From an uncultured Oscillospiraceae bacterium (GTDB taxonomy: Bacteria; Bacillota_A; Clostridia; Oscillospirales; Oscillospiraceae), in NCBI GenBank assembly GCA_900769845.1, contig CAAGIF010000204.1, positions 1-9,871 of the forward strand: a stretch of DNA of 9,871 nucleotides, in the 5' to 3' direction. This document shows, piece by piece, positions 1 through 7,749 of the stretch (its first letter is position 1; each line of letters begins with the position of its first letter). Both the position numbers and the translations under genes were made by a program. The notes beneath the pieces were generated by a model. The model worked only from the letters and a program-made list of their open reading frames with translations, made no database searches and had not been told where the DNA came from.

Positions 1-606
1 GACAACAACGGTCTGGTTCTGCCCCCCAAGGTTGCTCCCGTGCAGGTCGTAGTCCTGCCCATCGCCCAGCATAAGCCCGGAGTTCTGGAAGGCGCAGCCG
101 CCATCCGTGACCGGCTGATCCATGCCGATCTGCGGTGCAAGATGGACGATTCCGACAATTCCATGGGCTGGAAGTGTGCTGAGTATGAAATGAAGGGCGT
201 GCCCCTGCGTGTTGAGTGCGGCCCCCGGGATCTGGAAAACGGCCAGTGCGTCATCGTGCGCCGCACCGACCGGGAGAAGGTTATCGTCAATCTGGAAGAT
301 CTGGAAACTGCCGTTGCAGAACAACTGGTGATTGTGCAGCAGCAGATGTTCGACAAGGCGAAGAAAAACCTGGACGAGCATATTTTCGAGGCTCACTCCA
401 TTGAGGAAGCCAAGGCTCTGCAGGACGAGCATGGCGGCTATATCAAGACCATGTGGTGCGGTGAACTGGAATGCGAGCTGGCCATGAAGGAAAAGGCCGG
501 CATGTCTTCCCGCTGCATCCCCTTTGCTCAGGAAAACCTGGGCGACACCTGCGCCTGCTGCGGCAAGAAGGCCGATAAGATGATCTATTGGGGCGTTGCT
601 TACTAA
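1..606 (+). CDS. proS: Prolyl-tRNA synthetase, C-terminal part (partial at window start)
   Basis: The reading frame is open from base 1 and ends at TAA 604-606, giving the last 201 residues; the 5' end lies outside the window. The enzyme charges tRNA-Pro with proline in the cytoplasm. The visible part begins in the 'GLVLPPKVAPVQVVVLPI' segment that opens the anticodon-binding (HGTP) domain, followed by the C-terminal domain of the short, archaeal/eukaryote-like ProS class. That class carries a zinc-type Cys cluster and ends in a conserved Tyr. Here I see Cys in 'MWCGELEC' and 'TCACCGKK', and the protein ends '...YWGVAY', so the expected C-terminal Tyr is present. The catalytic core is not visible. 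An internal GTG at base 40 is not the start. A strong hairpin follows 30 bases after the stop. Identification is confident at family level. Confidence 0.95.
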   Translation, partial: DNNGLVLPPKVAPVQVVVLPIAQHKPGVLEGAAAIRDRLIHADLRCKMDDSDNSMGWKCAEYEMKGVPLRVECGPRDLENGQCVIVRRTDREKVIVNLEDLETAVAEQLVIVQQQMFDKAKKNLDEHIFEAHSIEEAKALQDEHGGYIKTMWCGELECELAMKEKAGMSSRCIPFAQENLGDTCACCGKKADKMIYWGVAY

Positions 607-635
607 TATCTGAAGTCGTATTTAAGATCTATCTG

Positions 636-668
636 AAAACGACGCAGCCAACCTGGCTGCGTCGTTTT
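636..668 (+). terminator. Perfect 15-bp hairpin terminator after proS
   Basis: Arms 636-650 and 654-668 are exact reverse complements around a 3-base loop (acc). The stem starts with AAAA and ends with TTTT, so it can work as an intrinsic terminator on either strand. It ends only 18 bases before the ATG of the next gene, so it may also act as an attenuator in that gene's leader. Confidence 0.85.
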
Positions 669-686
669 GTATTTGCGGAGGGGAAT

Positions 687-1187
687 ATGAAGCGGATCAT
701 GATCATTGGCTGCGGCGGCAGCGGAAAAAGTACATTGGCCCGGCAGCTGGGTGATAAGACCGGCCTGCCCGTGGTACATCTCGACCAATTGTTCTGGCGG
801 CCCGGCTGGGTACATATCTCCCGGGAGGAATTCAATGCGGCGCACCGGGAAGCAGTAATGGGAGAACGGTGGATTATTGACGGAAATTACGACCGGACTA
901 TGGCGGAACGGATTCAGTATTGCGATACAGTGATTTATCTGGATTTCAGCCGGCTTGCCTGCCTGCTAGGTGTGGCAAAGCGGATTATCACCACTTACGG
1001 ACAGGCTCGTCCGGATATGGGAGAAGGCTGTCCGGAGCGTTTTGATCCGGAATTTCTGAAATGGGTCTGGAATTTCAACAAGAACAAACGGGAGAATACC
1101 TACCGCCTGCTGAATGAAACGGACGGAGTTGAAAAGATTGTTCTAAAAAACCGCCGGGCAGTGAAGAAGTTTTTGGAGCAGATTTGA
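687..1187 (+). CDS. P-loop nucleotide kinase-like protein (FlaR/topology modulation-like, adenylate kinase superfamily)
   Basis: 166-residue cytoplasmic protein. Residues 8-16 (GCGGSGKST) are a Walker A/P-loop. 'HLDQLFWRPGW' at 31-41 and 'WIIDGNY' at 62-68 are typical of the small family annotated as 'DNA topology modulation protein FlaR' or adenylate kinase-like. The true substrate of this family is not firmly known, so a nucleoside or nucleotide kinase role is inference. The start is ATG 687, preceded by GCGGAGGGG. The frame stays open upstream to an ATG at 588, but that extension runs through the proS stop and the terminator hairpin and is unlikely to be translated. The gene is monocistronic, between proS and the convergent gdhA. 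I see no convincing promoter of its own; expression may come from read-through past the hairpin or from a promoter inside the end of proS. Confidence 0.85.
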   Translation: MKRIMIIGCGGSGKSTLARQLGDKTGLPVVHLDQLFWRPGWVHISREEFNAAHREAVMGERWIIDGNYDRTMAERIQYCDTVIYLDFSRLACLLGVAKRIITTYGQARPDMGEGCPERFDPEFLKWVWNFNKNKRENTYRLLNETDGVEKIVLKNRRAVKKFLEQI

Positions 1188-1226
1188 TCGTTAAATTGGC
1201 GTATACCGGGCAGGTTGTTCTTTGAA

Positions 1227-1262
1227 TGTCATTGCGAAGGTCGTAAGGTCCTTGCGATGACA
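1227..1262. repeat. Imperfect palindromic short repeat (TGTCATTGCGA-type)
   Basis: TGTCATTGCGAAGG at 1227-1240 faces CCTTGCGATGACA at 1250-1262, forming a hairpin with one wobble or bulge and a 9-base loop. The end motif TGTCATTGCGA resembles dispersed intergenic palindromic repeats that I recall from many Firmicutes genomes. Only one copy is visible here, so the assignment as a dispersed repeat is inference; it could simply be a transcript-end hairpin of the kinase gene. Confidence 0.45.
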
Positions 1263-1323
1263 TACTTTAATCGTACATTTTGCAAAAAATAACCTTGAAT
1301 TTAACTCTGACATCATATAGGAA

Positions 1324-1350
1324 CAGCCCCGACCGGTTTGGTCGGGGCTG
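1324..1350 (-). terminator. Intrinsic terminator between kinase gene and gdhA (possibly bidirectional)
   Basis: Arms CAGCCCCGACC 1324-1334 and GGTCGGGGCTG 1340-1350 pair perfectly (11 bp, GC-rich) around loop ggttt. It lies 9 bases after the gdhA stop on the minus strand. T-runs are only moderate on both sides, so it may serve both converging genes. Confidence 0.75.
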
Positions 1351-1359
1351 AAGCTTTGT

Positions 1360-2832
<1,473 letters not shown>

Positions 2833-2840
2833 TTAAATAA

Positions 2841-2867
2841 CCGTGCCGCGTGATATACGCGGCACGG
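2841..2867 (-). terminator. Intrinsic terminator of the SLH-peptidase gene
   Basis: CCGTGCCGCGT (2841-2851) pairs perfectly with ACGCGGCACGG (2857-2867) around loop gatat. Read on the minus strand, the stem is followed by TTATTTAACC. It lies 21 bases past the stop of the upstream gene and insulates gdhA from it. A second small palindrome (2830-2843, CGGTTA-AA-TAACCG) overlaps its far edge. Confidence 0.8.
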
Positions 2868-2888
2868 CAGATTATAATATGGGAAATA

Positions 2889-4313
2889 TTAGTAAGAAAG
2901 CTCGTAAATAATGGTATCATCGTTTTCTGGATAACAGACAGTGAGATCAGCTAGGCCGTTCTGCTGGAGCCAGCCTATGGAGAAATTGTACATTTCTTTT
3001 AAGGAGATACGATCATCACCATTACCTGTATCGGCAAGATCGGCGCAAAGTTCTCTCATGTCGCGATTTTGAAAATAGTCGTAGCCAAAACCGATTCCCC
3101 AGGAATAAGAACTGACTTCATTATAGGCTATAGAATACCATTCATTACCGAAACCTTGTCCTAAGGATACACTTTCCTTAGCGGAGGAGCAAAGAACTTT
3201 AATACGGTGACTGCCGCTTAAATCTTTCCCACCATTCTGGGAGAAAAAGGTACCGGAATGACAGGCTGAGATCATGACAACAAACAGACCGTCATATTTG
3301 TCTATAGCTGTCCGTAGCGCGGCGGGGGTAAGTATACTGCCGGAATAGTCAAGAATGTGCAGACCCTTTACGCTTCCGTGAGCAGACATATGGATATAGC
3401 AGATATCCAGCTTATTCGCCTTGCTGAAGGCTTTGTCCATCAATGTAGAAAAATGTATATCATCATCGTAGTACAGGGATTTGTTATCAGATCTGACGCG
3501 GGTGCTGCAGATCGCTTCAACGCCGGAACGGGCATAGAAATCGGCCATATGTTTCATGAACTGTTTATCATCTACAAATAACTGATCACCAATAAAAGCA
3601 CCATCAAACCAATCCTCACGATCAGAAAAATAGTTGGCAACAGTCATCGCCATGCCGTATTTTTTCTGGTATTTTTTATAAATATTATAAACCAGCAGGG
3701 CGGCATCACCGCGGGTACAATCTGTGTTACCGGCGATCTTTTTGTTATCCAAAAGGGATTCATAATTCACCCAGCCCGCAGCCGCGTAGGCATAGGTTTG
3801 GTAAGTGGTCCGTTTGGATACGCGGGTACGAAAAACATCTCTATAAGTGGAATCCGGAGAGACTTTATAACCGCAGTACTTGATAAATCTGTGCATGAAG
3901 ACATACAGTTCCTGGTTGGTTAATGTCTGATTGGGACGGAAGGTTCCATCGGTATATCCGGAAGCGATGCCAGCGGATTGTGCCCACTGCACTGCATTAT
4001 AAAGCCAATCAGAGGATTTGCAGTCTGTAAAAGTGACCGTTCCGGAAACGGTCGGTTTATGCAGCATACGCCACATGATAGTTACAATCTGTCCGCGAGT
4101 GACAGGATCACTGGGGGAGAACTTGGAATCACCGGTCCCATTCATGATGCCATGCTCATACAGATAGTTTACAGCATTATAAAGGTCGGTGTTGTTAGGG
4201 CTGACATCTGTATAGTATTTGCCGCCGGCGGCAGAAGCACAAGGGATAATCACGGGAAGCAGAAGCATAAGTGTAAGGACAAGAGCGAGAGCGCGGGTAA
4301 ATGTTTTTTTCAT
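2889..4313 (-). CDS. Secreted SLH-domain protein with caspase/legumain-like (clan CD) cysteine peptidase domain
   Basis: 474 residues. Residues 1-28 are a Sec signal peptide: MKKTFTR, a Leu-rich core at 8-24, then CASA-A cleavage. Three SLH modules follow, at about 33-84 ('YTDVSPNNTDLYNAVNYL...GIMNG'), 93-146 ('FTDCKSSDWLYNAVQWA...GYTDGTFRPNQTLT') and a degenerate one at 157-215. SLH modules normally hold proteins on secondary cell-wall polymers, so surface attachment is inferred. Residues about 240-445 look like a clan CD cysteine peptidase: beta strand and His312 in 'YIHMSAHGS', then Cys351 in 'FVVMISACHSGTFF', the His-Gly / Ala-Cys-x-Ser-Gly dyad of caspase, legumain and clostripain relatives. 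A degenerate EF-hand-like loop (429-440, TGNGDDRISLKE) follows. Specificity and substrate cannot be read. Start ATG 4313 has AAGGAGG 5 bases upstream. Single-gene unit; visibly more AT-rich than its neighbours. Confidence 0.85.
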   Translation of the reverse strand: MKKTFTRALALVLTLMLLLPVIIPCASAAGGKYYTDVSPNNTDLYNAVNYLYEHGIMNGTGDSKFSPSDPVTRGQIVTIMWRMLHKPTVSGTVTFTDCKSSDWLYNAVQWAQSAGIASGYTDGTFRPNQTLTNQELYVFMHRFIKYCGYKVSPDSTYRDVFRTRVSKRTTYQTYAYAAAGWVNYESLLDNKKIAGNTDCTRGDAALLVYNIYKKYQKKYGMAMTVANYFSDREDWFDGAFIGDQLFVDDKQFMKHMADFYARSGVEAICSTRVRSDNKSLYYDDDIHFSTLMDKAFSKANKLDICYIHMSAHGSVKGLHILDYSGSILTPAALRTAIDKYDGLFVVMISACHSGTFFSQNGGKDLSGSHRIKVLCSSAKESVSLGQGFGNEWYSIAYNEVSSYSWGIGFGYDYFQNRDMRELCADLADTGNGDDRISLKEMYNFSIGWLQQNGLADLTVCYPENDDTIIYELSY

Positions 4314-4337
4314 AAGAGCCTCCTTATGACAGACAGT

Positions 4338-4361
4338 AGTTATCCAATGTTTTGGATAACT
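4338..4361 (-). promoter_or_regulatory. Inverted repeat on the predicted transcription start of the SLH-peptidase gene
   Basis: AGTTATCCAA (4338-4347) and TTGGATAACT (4352-4361) are perfect 10-bp arms around a 4-base gap. The repeat begins 2 bases past the -10 box and covers roughly -4 to +20, and ends 12 bases before the AAGGAGG site. It could be a repressor operator or a 5' mRNA hairpin that stabilises the transcript. Confidence 0.6.
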
Positions 4362-4363
4362 GG

Positions 4364-4392
4364 ATTGTATATAATTTACGAATAAATGTCAA
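4364..4392 (-). promoter_or_regulatory. Near-consensus sigma-A promoter of the SLH-peptidase gene
   Basis: On the minus strand, TTGACA (4387-4392, 6/6) and TACAAT (4364-4369, 5/6) are separated by 17 bases in an AT-rich region. The expected start is near 4357, about 44 bases before the ATG. Confidence 0.8.
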
Positions 4393-4481
4393 TTAGGGGG
4401 TTGGAAAAACATCATATCAAACAATTTGCACAACTGAAAGATGATATTTATGCAAGAGAATAATTGAAAATGGTAAAACTA

Positions 4482-4496
4482 TGACAATGATTGTCA
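4482..4496. promoter_or_regulatory. Fur-family-like 7-1-7 palindrome
   Basis: TGACAAT-G-ATTGTCA is a perfect 7-1-7 inverted repeat. It differs from the Fur box core TGATAAT-N-ATTATCA by one symmetric change per half. The minus strand also reads TTGACA at 4492-4497 with TACCAT 16 bases later (4470-4475), so the palindrome could overlap a second, weak promoter pointing to the SLH-peptidase gene. Which regulator binds is not known. Confidence 0.45.
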
Positions 4497-4503
4497 ATAC
4501 AAA

Positions 4504-4534
4504 TAATCCCTCCTCTCATAATGAGGAGGGATTA
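4504..4534 (-). terminator. Intrinsic terminator of the Nudix-mnmE-desulfurase operon
   Basis: TAATCCCTCCTC (4504-4515) pairs perfectly with GAGGAGGGATTA (4523-4534), 12 bp with a 7-base loop. It lies 9 bases past the desulfurase stop. The minus-strand tail reads TTTGTATTG, a moderate U-run. Confidence 0.8.
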
Positions 4535-4543
4535 ACACATTGC

Positions 4544-5671
4544 TTATCTTACCCGCATAAGAATGTCTTTCCTTATCACTTCTACCAGCTTGTCCAGCTC
4601 TTCAGCTGTGGTATCCCGGCATAGGGAGATCCGGAAAGAGCCGTCCATAGTTTCCGGGGACAGGCGCATGGCTTCCAGCACATGGCTGCGGTGTCCCTTG
4701 GCGCAGGCGCTGCCTGCGCTGACGCAGATCCCCGCATCCTGTAAAATATTGATGGTATTCTGGGTGGGCACACCGGGAATGGAGAGAGAGAGAATGTGGG
4801 GGGCTTCGTGGCAGCCGTTGATGCAGATGCCGTCCAAGGCGGAAATGTCTTCCGCAAGCCGGCTGAGCAGCGCCCTCTCCCGGGCGATGTCTTCTCTCAT
4901 AGTGGCAGAACCTGCGGCGCAGGCGGCGGCGAAGCTGAAAATAGCGGGGGTCGCCTCTGTGCCGCTGCGGTAACCCTGCTCCTGACCGCCGCCCATCAGC
5001 AGAGCAGGAAAGGACTTCAGCCGGGGGCTGATATACAGTGCGCCCGCACCCTTCGGTCCGTGAACCTTATGGGAGGAAATAGAGATCAGATCCGCCCCCA
5101 GGGTTTTGGCGGCAAAGGGGATCTTCAGAAAGCCCTGCACCGCATCGGTGTGGAACAGCGCGTTGGGGGAAAGACGGTGGGTCAGCTTTGCCATCTGGGC
5201 GATGGGCATGACAGAACCCACTTCGTTGTTGACCATCATGACAGAAACCAGGATGGTGTCCGGACGCAAAGCCTCCCGGAGAGAAGCGAGGGTGACAGTG
5301 CCGGTTTCGTCGGGCTGGAGATAGGTCACCTCAAAGCCTTGCGCTTCCAGTTCCTTCATGGGATTAAGCACAGCGTGATGCTCAATGGCGGTGGTGATGA
5401 TGTGCTTGCCCCGCTTACCGAGACGCTTGACGGTACCCATAATGGCCCAATTATCTGCCTCAGTGCCGCCGGAGGTGAAGAACACCCGGTCCGACTCGGC
5501 TCCTAGAACTGCGGCAACTTTGTGCCGGGCATCCCGAAGGGCGTGGGCGGTATCGATTCCAAACTGATACAGGGAACTGGGGTTTCCCCAGTTGTCAGTC
5601 ATGGCAAAGGTCATGGCTTCCACGGCTTCTTTGCAGGGTTTTGTGGTTGCGGAATTGTCTAAATAGATCAT
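4544..5671 (-). CDS. Cysteine desulfurase, NifS/IscS family (PLP-dependent)
   Basis: 375 residues, a full-length class V aminotransferase-fold enzyme that takes sulfur from L-cysteine as an enzyme persulfide and releases alanine, feeding Fe-S cluster assembly or tRNA thiolation. Visible: N-terminal 'MIYLDNSATTKP', 'TSGGTEADN' at 66-74 (PLP phosphate contact), 'IEHHAV' at 96-101, 'HTDAVQ' with Asp176, PLP-binding Lys202 in 'SSHKVHGPKG', and the persulfide Cys323 in 'SAGSACAKG' before 'SHVLEAM'. No domain is missing. The ATG lies 3 bases after the mnmE stop; its ribosome site is weak (GTAGG inside the mnmE end), so translation is probably coupled to mnmE. It is the last gene of the operon. No iscU, thiI or mnmA is next to it. 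The mnmE neighbour suggests service to U34 thiolation, which is inference; the symbol is left open because nifS, iscS and sufS-like paralogs cannot be separated here. Confidence 0.93.
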   Translation of the reverse strand: MIYLDNSATTKPCKEAVEAMTFAMTDNWGNPSSLYQFGIDTAHALRDARHKVAAVLGAESDRVFFTSGGTEADNWAIMGTVKRLGKRGKHIITTAIEHHAVLNPMKELEAQGFEVTYLQPDETGTVTLASLREALRPDTILVSVMMVNNEVGSVMPIAQMAKLTHRLSPNALFHTDAVQGFLKIPFAAKTLGADLISISSHKVHGPKGAGALYISPRLKSFPALLMGGGQEQGYRSGTEATPAIFSFAAACAAGSATMREDIARERALLSRLAEDISALDGICINGCHEAPHILSLSIPGVPTQNTINILQDAGICVSAGSACAKGHRSHVLEAMRLSPETMDGSFRISLCRDTTAEELDKLVEVIRKDILMRVR

Positions 5672-5674
5672 AGT

Positions 5675-7036
5675 TTATTTACCTACGCAAAATCGTTCAA
5701 AAATTCTTGCGGTGATGTCTTCCCGGACGGTGGCGCCGGTGACCTCACCCATGGCTTCCATGGCCTGCTCCACATCCGTCAGCACCGCATCGGGGGTGAA
5801 TCCCAGCTTCAGCCCGTGCAGCGCAGATTCCATGGATTTGTGCGCCCGCCGGCAGGCATCAAACTGCCGTGTGTTGGTCAGAATCGAGCCGTCGCAGGGA
5901 ATATCGGATCCGAACATTTCCTCCACCAGATCCTGCAGAAGATCAAGTCCATCACCGTTTTTTGTGCAAATACGGATGATATTCATAAAGGGAAGATCCG
6001 AGGGCTCTACCTGGGAGCCAAGGTCCGATTTGTTGATCAGCGCGATGGCGTGAGGGTGCTCAATGCAGAAATCAATGACAGCTTCATCCTCCCCGGTCAG
6101 AGGAGCAGACCCGTCGCAGACGAAGATCACAAGATCCGCATCTTCCGCGGCTTGCCGGGAGCGCTCCACACCCATGGCCTCGATCCGGTCTTCCGTATCG
6201 TGAATGCCTGCGGTATCGATCAGCCGAAGCCGGACATTACCCACCATAACGGTTTCTTCCACGGTGTCCCGGGTGGTGCCGGCGATTTCCGTGACGATGA
6301 CCCGGTCATAGCCTGCCAGGGCATTGAGTAGACTGGATTTTCCTACATTGGGTTTTCCCACAATGGCGGCGGAAACGCCCTGCCGCAGAATCCTACCCCG
6401 GTCATAGGTTTGCAGCAGATCGGCAAGGGCTTTTGCGTCTGCGCGCAAAATTCGGTCATAGCTGGTAAGACCAAAATCCTCAATATCTTCGTCGGGATAG
6501 TCCAGCACGGCGTGAAAATGACTGCACAGATCCGTTAGATCCTGATAAATGGGATCCAGTTTCTTTTGCAGCACACCGCCAACCTGTCCGGCAGCATTGG
6601 CGGCGGCATCGGCAGAATCCGCCTCAATCAGATCAATGACGGCTTCCGCCTGGGTCAGATCCAGCTGTCCGCTGAGGAAGGCCCGCTTTGTAAATTCTCC
6701 CCGTTTGGCGGGTTTGGCCCCGGCAAGATACAATGCTTCCAATCCCGCCGCAAGAACGGCAGGGGAACCGTGACAATGAAATTCCACGGTATCCTCGCCG
6801 GTGTAGCTGTGAGGACCACGGGTATAGATGGCGCAGCAGGAATCAATGACCCGGCCTTGTTTATCGTGCAGATCGCCCAGGATCAGCTTGCGGTTCGGCG
6901 CATCGGTCAAGGATTTTCCGCTTTTGCATGTGAAGACTCTTCCGCCAATGGCAGCACAGTCATCGCCAGTAAGGCGAATAATGCCAATGGCAGAAATCAC
7001 ATTGCCGGTGGAAACGGCAGCAATGGTATGGGACAT
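5675..7036 (-). CDS. mnmE: tRNA modification GTPase MnmE (TrmE)
   Basis: 453 residues, the normal length. With MnmG it installs the (carboxymethyl)aminomethyl group on U34 of tRNAs reading split codon boxes, using a tetrahydrofolate one-carbon unit. Domains: N-terminal folate-binding part (1-120, 'GIIRLTG', 'RGEFTKRAF'), helical domain, and a G domain at about 220-380 with P-loop 'GKPNVGKSS' 227-235, 'GTTRDT' 253-258, 'DTAG' 274-277 and 'NKSD' 335-338. The C-terminus is 'CVGK', with the catalytic Cys450 of the C-[IV]-G-K motif. Start ATG 7036 has AAGGAGG 8 bases upstream; the frame open to 7294 is a shadow of the Nudix gene. It sits 17 bases after the Nudix stop and 3 bases before the desulfurase. 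The usual partner mnmG and the jag/rsmG neighbours are absent here. Confidence 0.97.
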   Translation of the reverse strand: MSHTIAAVSTGNVISAIGIIRLTGDDCAAIGGRVFTCKSGKSLTDAPNRKLILGDLHDKQGRVIDSCCAIYTRGPHSYTGEDTVEFHCHGSPAVLAAGLEALYLAGAKPAKRGEFTKRAFLSGQLDLTQAEAVIDLIEADSADAAANAAGQVGGVLQKKLDPIYQDLTDLCSHFHAVLDYPDEDIEDFGLTSYDRILRADAKALADLLQTYDRGRILRQGVSAAIVGKPNVGKSSLLNALAGYDRVIVTEIAGTTRDTVEETVMVGNVRLRLIDTAGIHDTEDRIEAMGVERSRQAAEDADLVIFVCDGSAPLTGEDEAVIDFCIEHPHAIALINKSDLGSQVEPSDLPFMNIIRICTKNGDGLDLLQDLVEEMFGSDIPCDGSILTNTRQFDACRRAHKSMESALHGLKLGFTPDAVLTDVEQAMEAMGEVTGATVREDITARIFERFCVGK

Positions 7037-7053
7037 GGGGATGTCCTCCTTAT

Positions 7054-7659
7054 TTAGTATAAAAATGCCAGGGGGTCGCCTTTGGATGCAATAAAGTGCA
7101 TCAGCATATAGGCGCACATAATGGCTACATTCTCTTCCTTTAATATACGCCTGCACTCTTCCCGGTCGGCAAGGATCACCTGGATATCCTCGCTGCCTTC
7201 CTGATTGGCGTTGGTAGGTTCGCCGTTGCAATAGCCGAATACGGTGCCACAGCTTTCGTCGGTCATGCCAACTGTGGTAAAGAAGGGACGGCAATAGCTG
7301 CCGCCATCCACCGGAGTGAAATCCAGACCGGTTTCTTCGAACATTTCCCGGATCGCGGCTTCCTGCATATTTTCGCCGGGCTCTACCAAACCGGCGGGAA
7401 ATTCGTAAACATACCCATCCACCGGATAGCGGTACTGGCGCACCAGAACGACTTTGTCCCGGTTCTCTCCGTACACGCCGTAAAGGATTACGCCGTCGGG
7501 CATACTGTCGTGGGTAACGGACCTGAGCTGCGCCACATCTTTGCGACGGGATGCCACATAGTAAGGCGCGGCGCTTCCGTCCCGGAACAGGGCATCCTGT
7601 TCATAAAGATTCAGATATTTGTTATCGGTCTGCTTTCTGATTCTCCGGATCCGTTCCAT
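7054..7659 (-). CDS. Nudix hydrolase, ADP-ribose pyrophosphatase-like
   Basis: 201-residue cytoplasmic enzyme. A complete Nudix box spans residues 90-112: Gly90, Glu96, Arg104-Glu105, Glu108-Glu109, Gly111, matching the G-x5-E-x7-RE-x2-EE-x-G pattern. The segment before it, 'VLVRQYRYPVDGYVYEFPAGLVEPGE', is typical of the ADP-ribose pyrophosphatase group (NudF-like), which splits ADP-ribose to AMP and ribose-5-phosphate; the substrate is inferred from similarity. Start ATG 7659 has GGGAGG 7 bases upstream; the open frame to 7737 lies over the promoter and is not used. First gene of the operon with mnmE and the desulfurase; no obvious functional link beyond co-transcription. Confidence 0.9.
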   Translation of the reverse strand: MERIRRIRKQTDNKYLNLYEQDALFRDGSAAPYYVASRRKDVAQLRSVTHDSMPDGVILYGVYGENRDKVVLVRQYRYPVDGYVYEFPAGLVEPGENMQEAAIREMFEETGLDFTPVDGGSYCRPFFTTVGMTDESCGTVFGYCNGEPTNANQEGSEDIQVILADREECRRILKEENVAIMCAYMLMHFIASKGDPLAFLY

Positions 7660-7686
7660 AGCCCATCCTCCCACATATAATATACT

Positions 7687-7715
7687 AATATAACACCTCA
7701 ACCGGATAATTGCAA
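7687..7715 (-). promoter_or_regulatory. Predicted sigma-A promoter of the Nudix-mnmE-desulfurase operon
   Basis: On the minus strand, TTGCAA (7710-7715, 4/6) and TATATT (7687-7692, 5/6) are separated by 17 bases. The start would be near 7680, about 20 bases before the ATG at 7659, with the GGGAGG site inside the leader. The same gap must hold the promoter of the divergent gerA gene. Confidence 0.6.
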
Positions 7716-7737
7716 CAATTTCGGGCAAGATACCCAT

Positions 7738-7743
7738 GAGGTG
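7738..7743 (+). promoter_or_regulatory. Ribosome binding site that sets the gerA start
   Basis: GAGGTG lies 6 bases before ATG 7750. The GTG that could open the frame at 7741 is itself part of this site, so ATG 7750 is preferred. Confidence 0.7.
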
Positions 7744-7749
7744 AAATCA

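Noticed and set aside
588..686. N-terminal extension of the kinase-like protein to ATG 588
   Set aside because: It overlaps the end of proS and runs through the terminator hairpin; the P-loop protein naturally begins at ATG 687 behind GGAGGGG.
4796..5506. 236-residue open frame antisense to the cysteine desulfurase
   Set aside because: Fully inside a well-conserved gene, low-complexity Gly/Gln-rich composition, no supporting start signal.
7037..7294. N-terminal extension of mnmE to ATG 7294
   Set aside because: The added 86 residues are a frame-shifted copy of the Nudix coding region, and the AAGGAGG site sits directly before ATG 7036, whose protein begins with the proper MnmE N-terminus.
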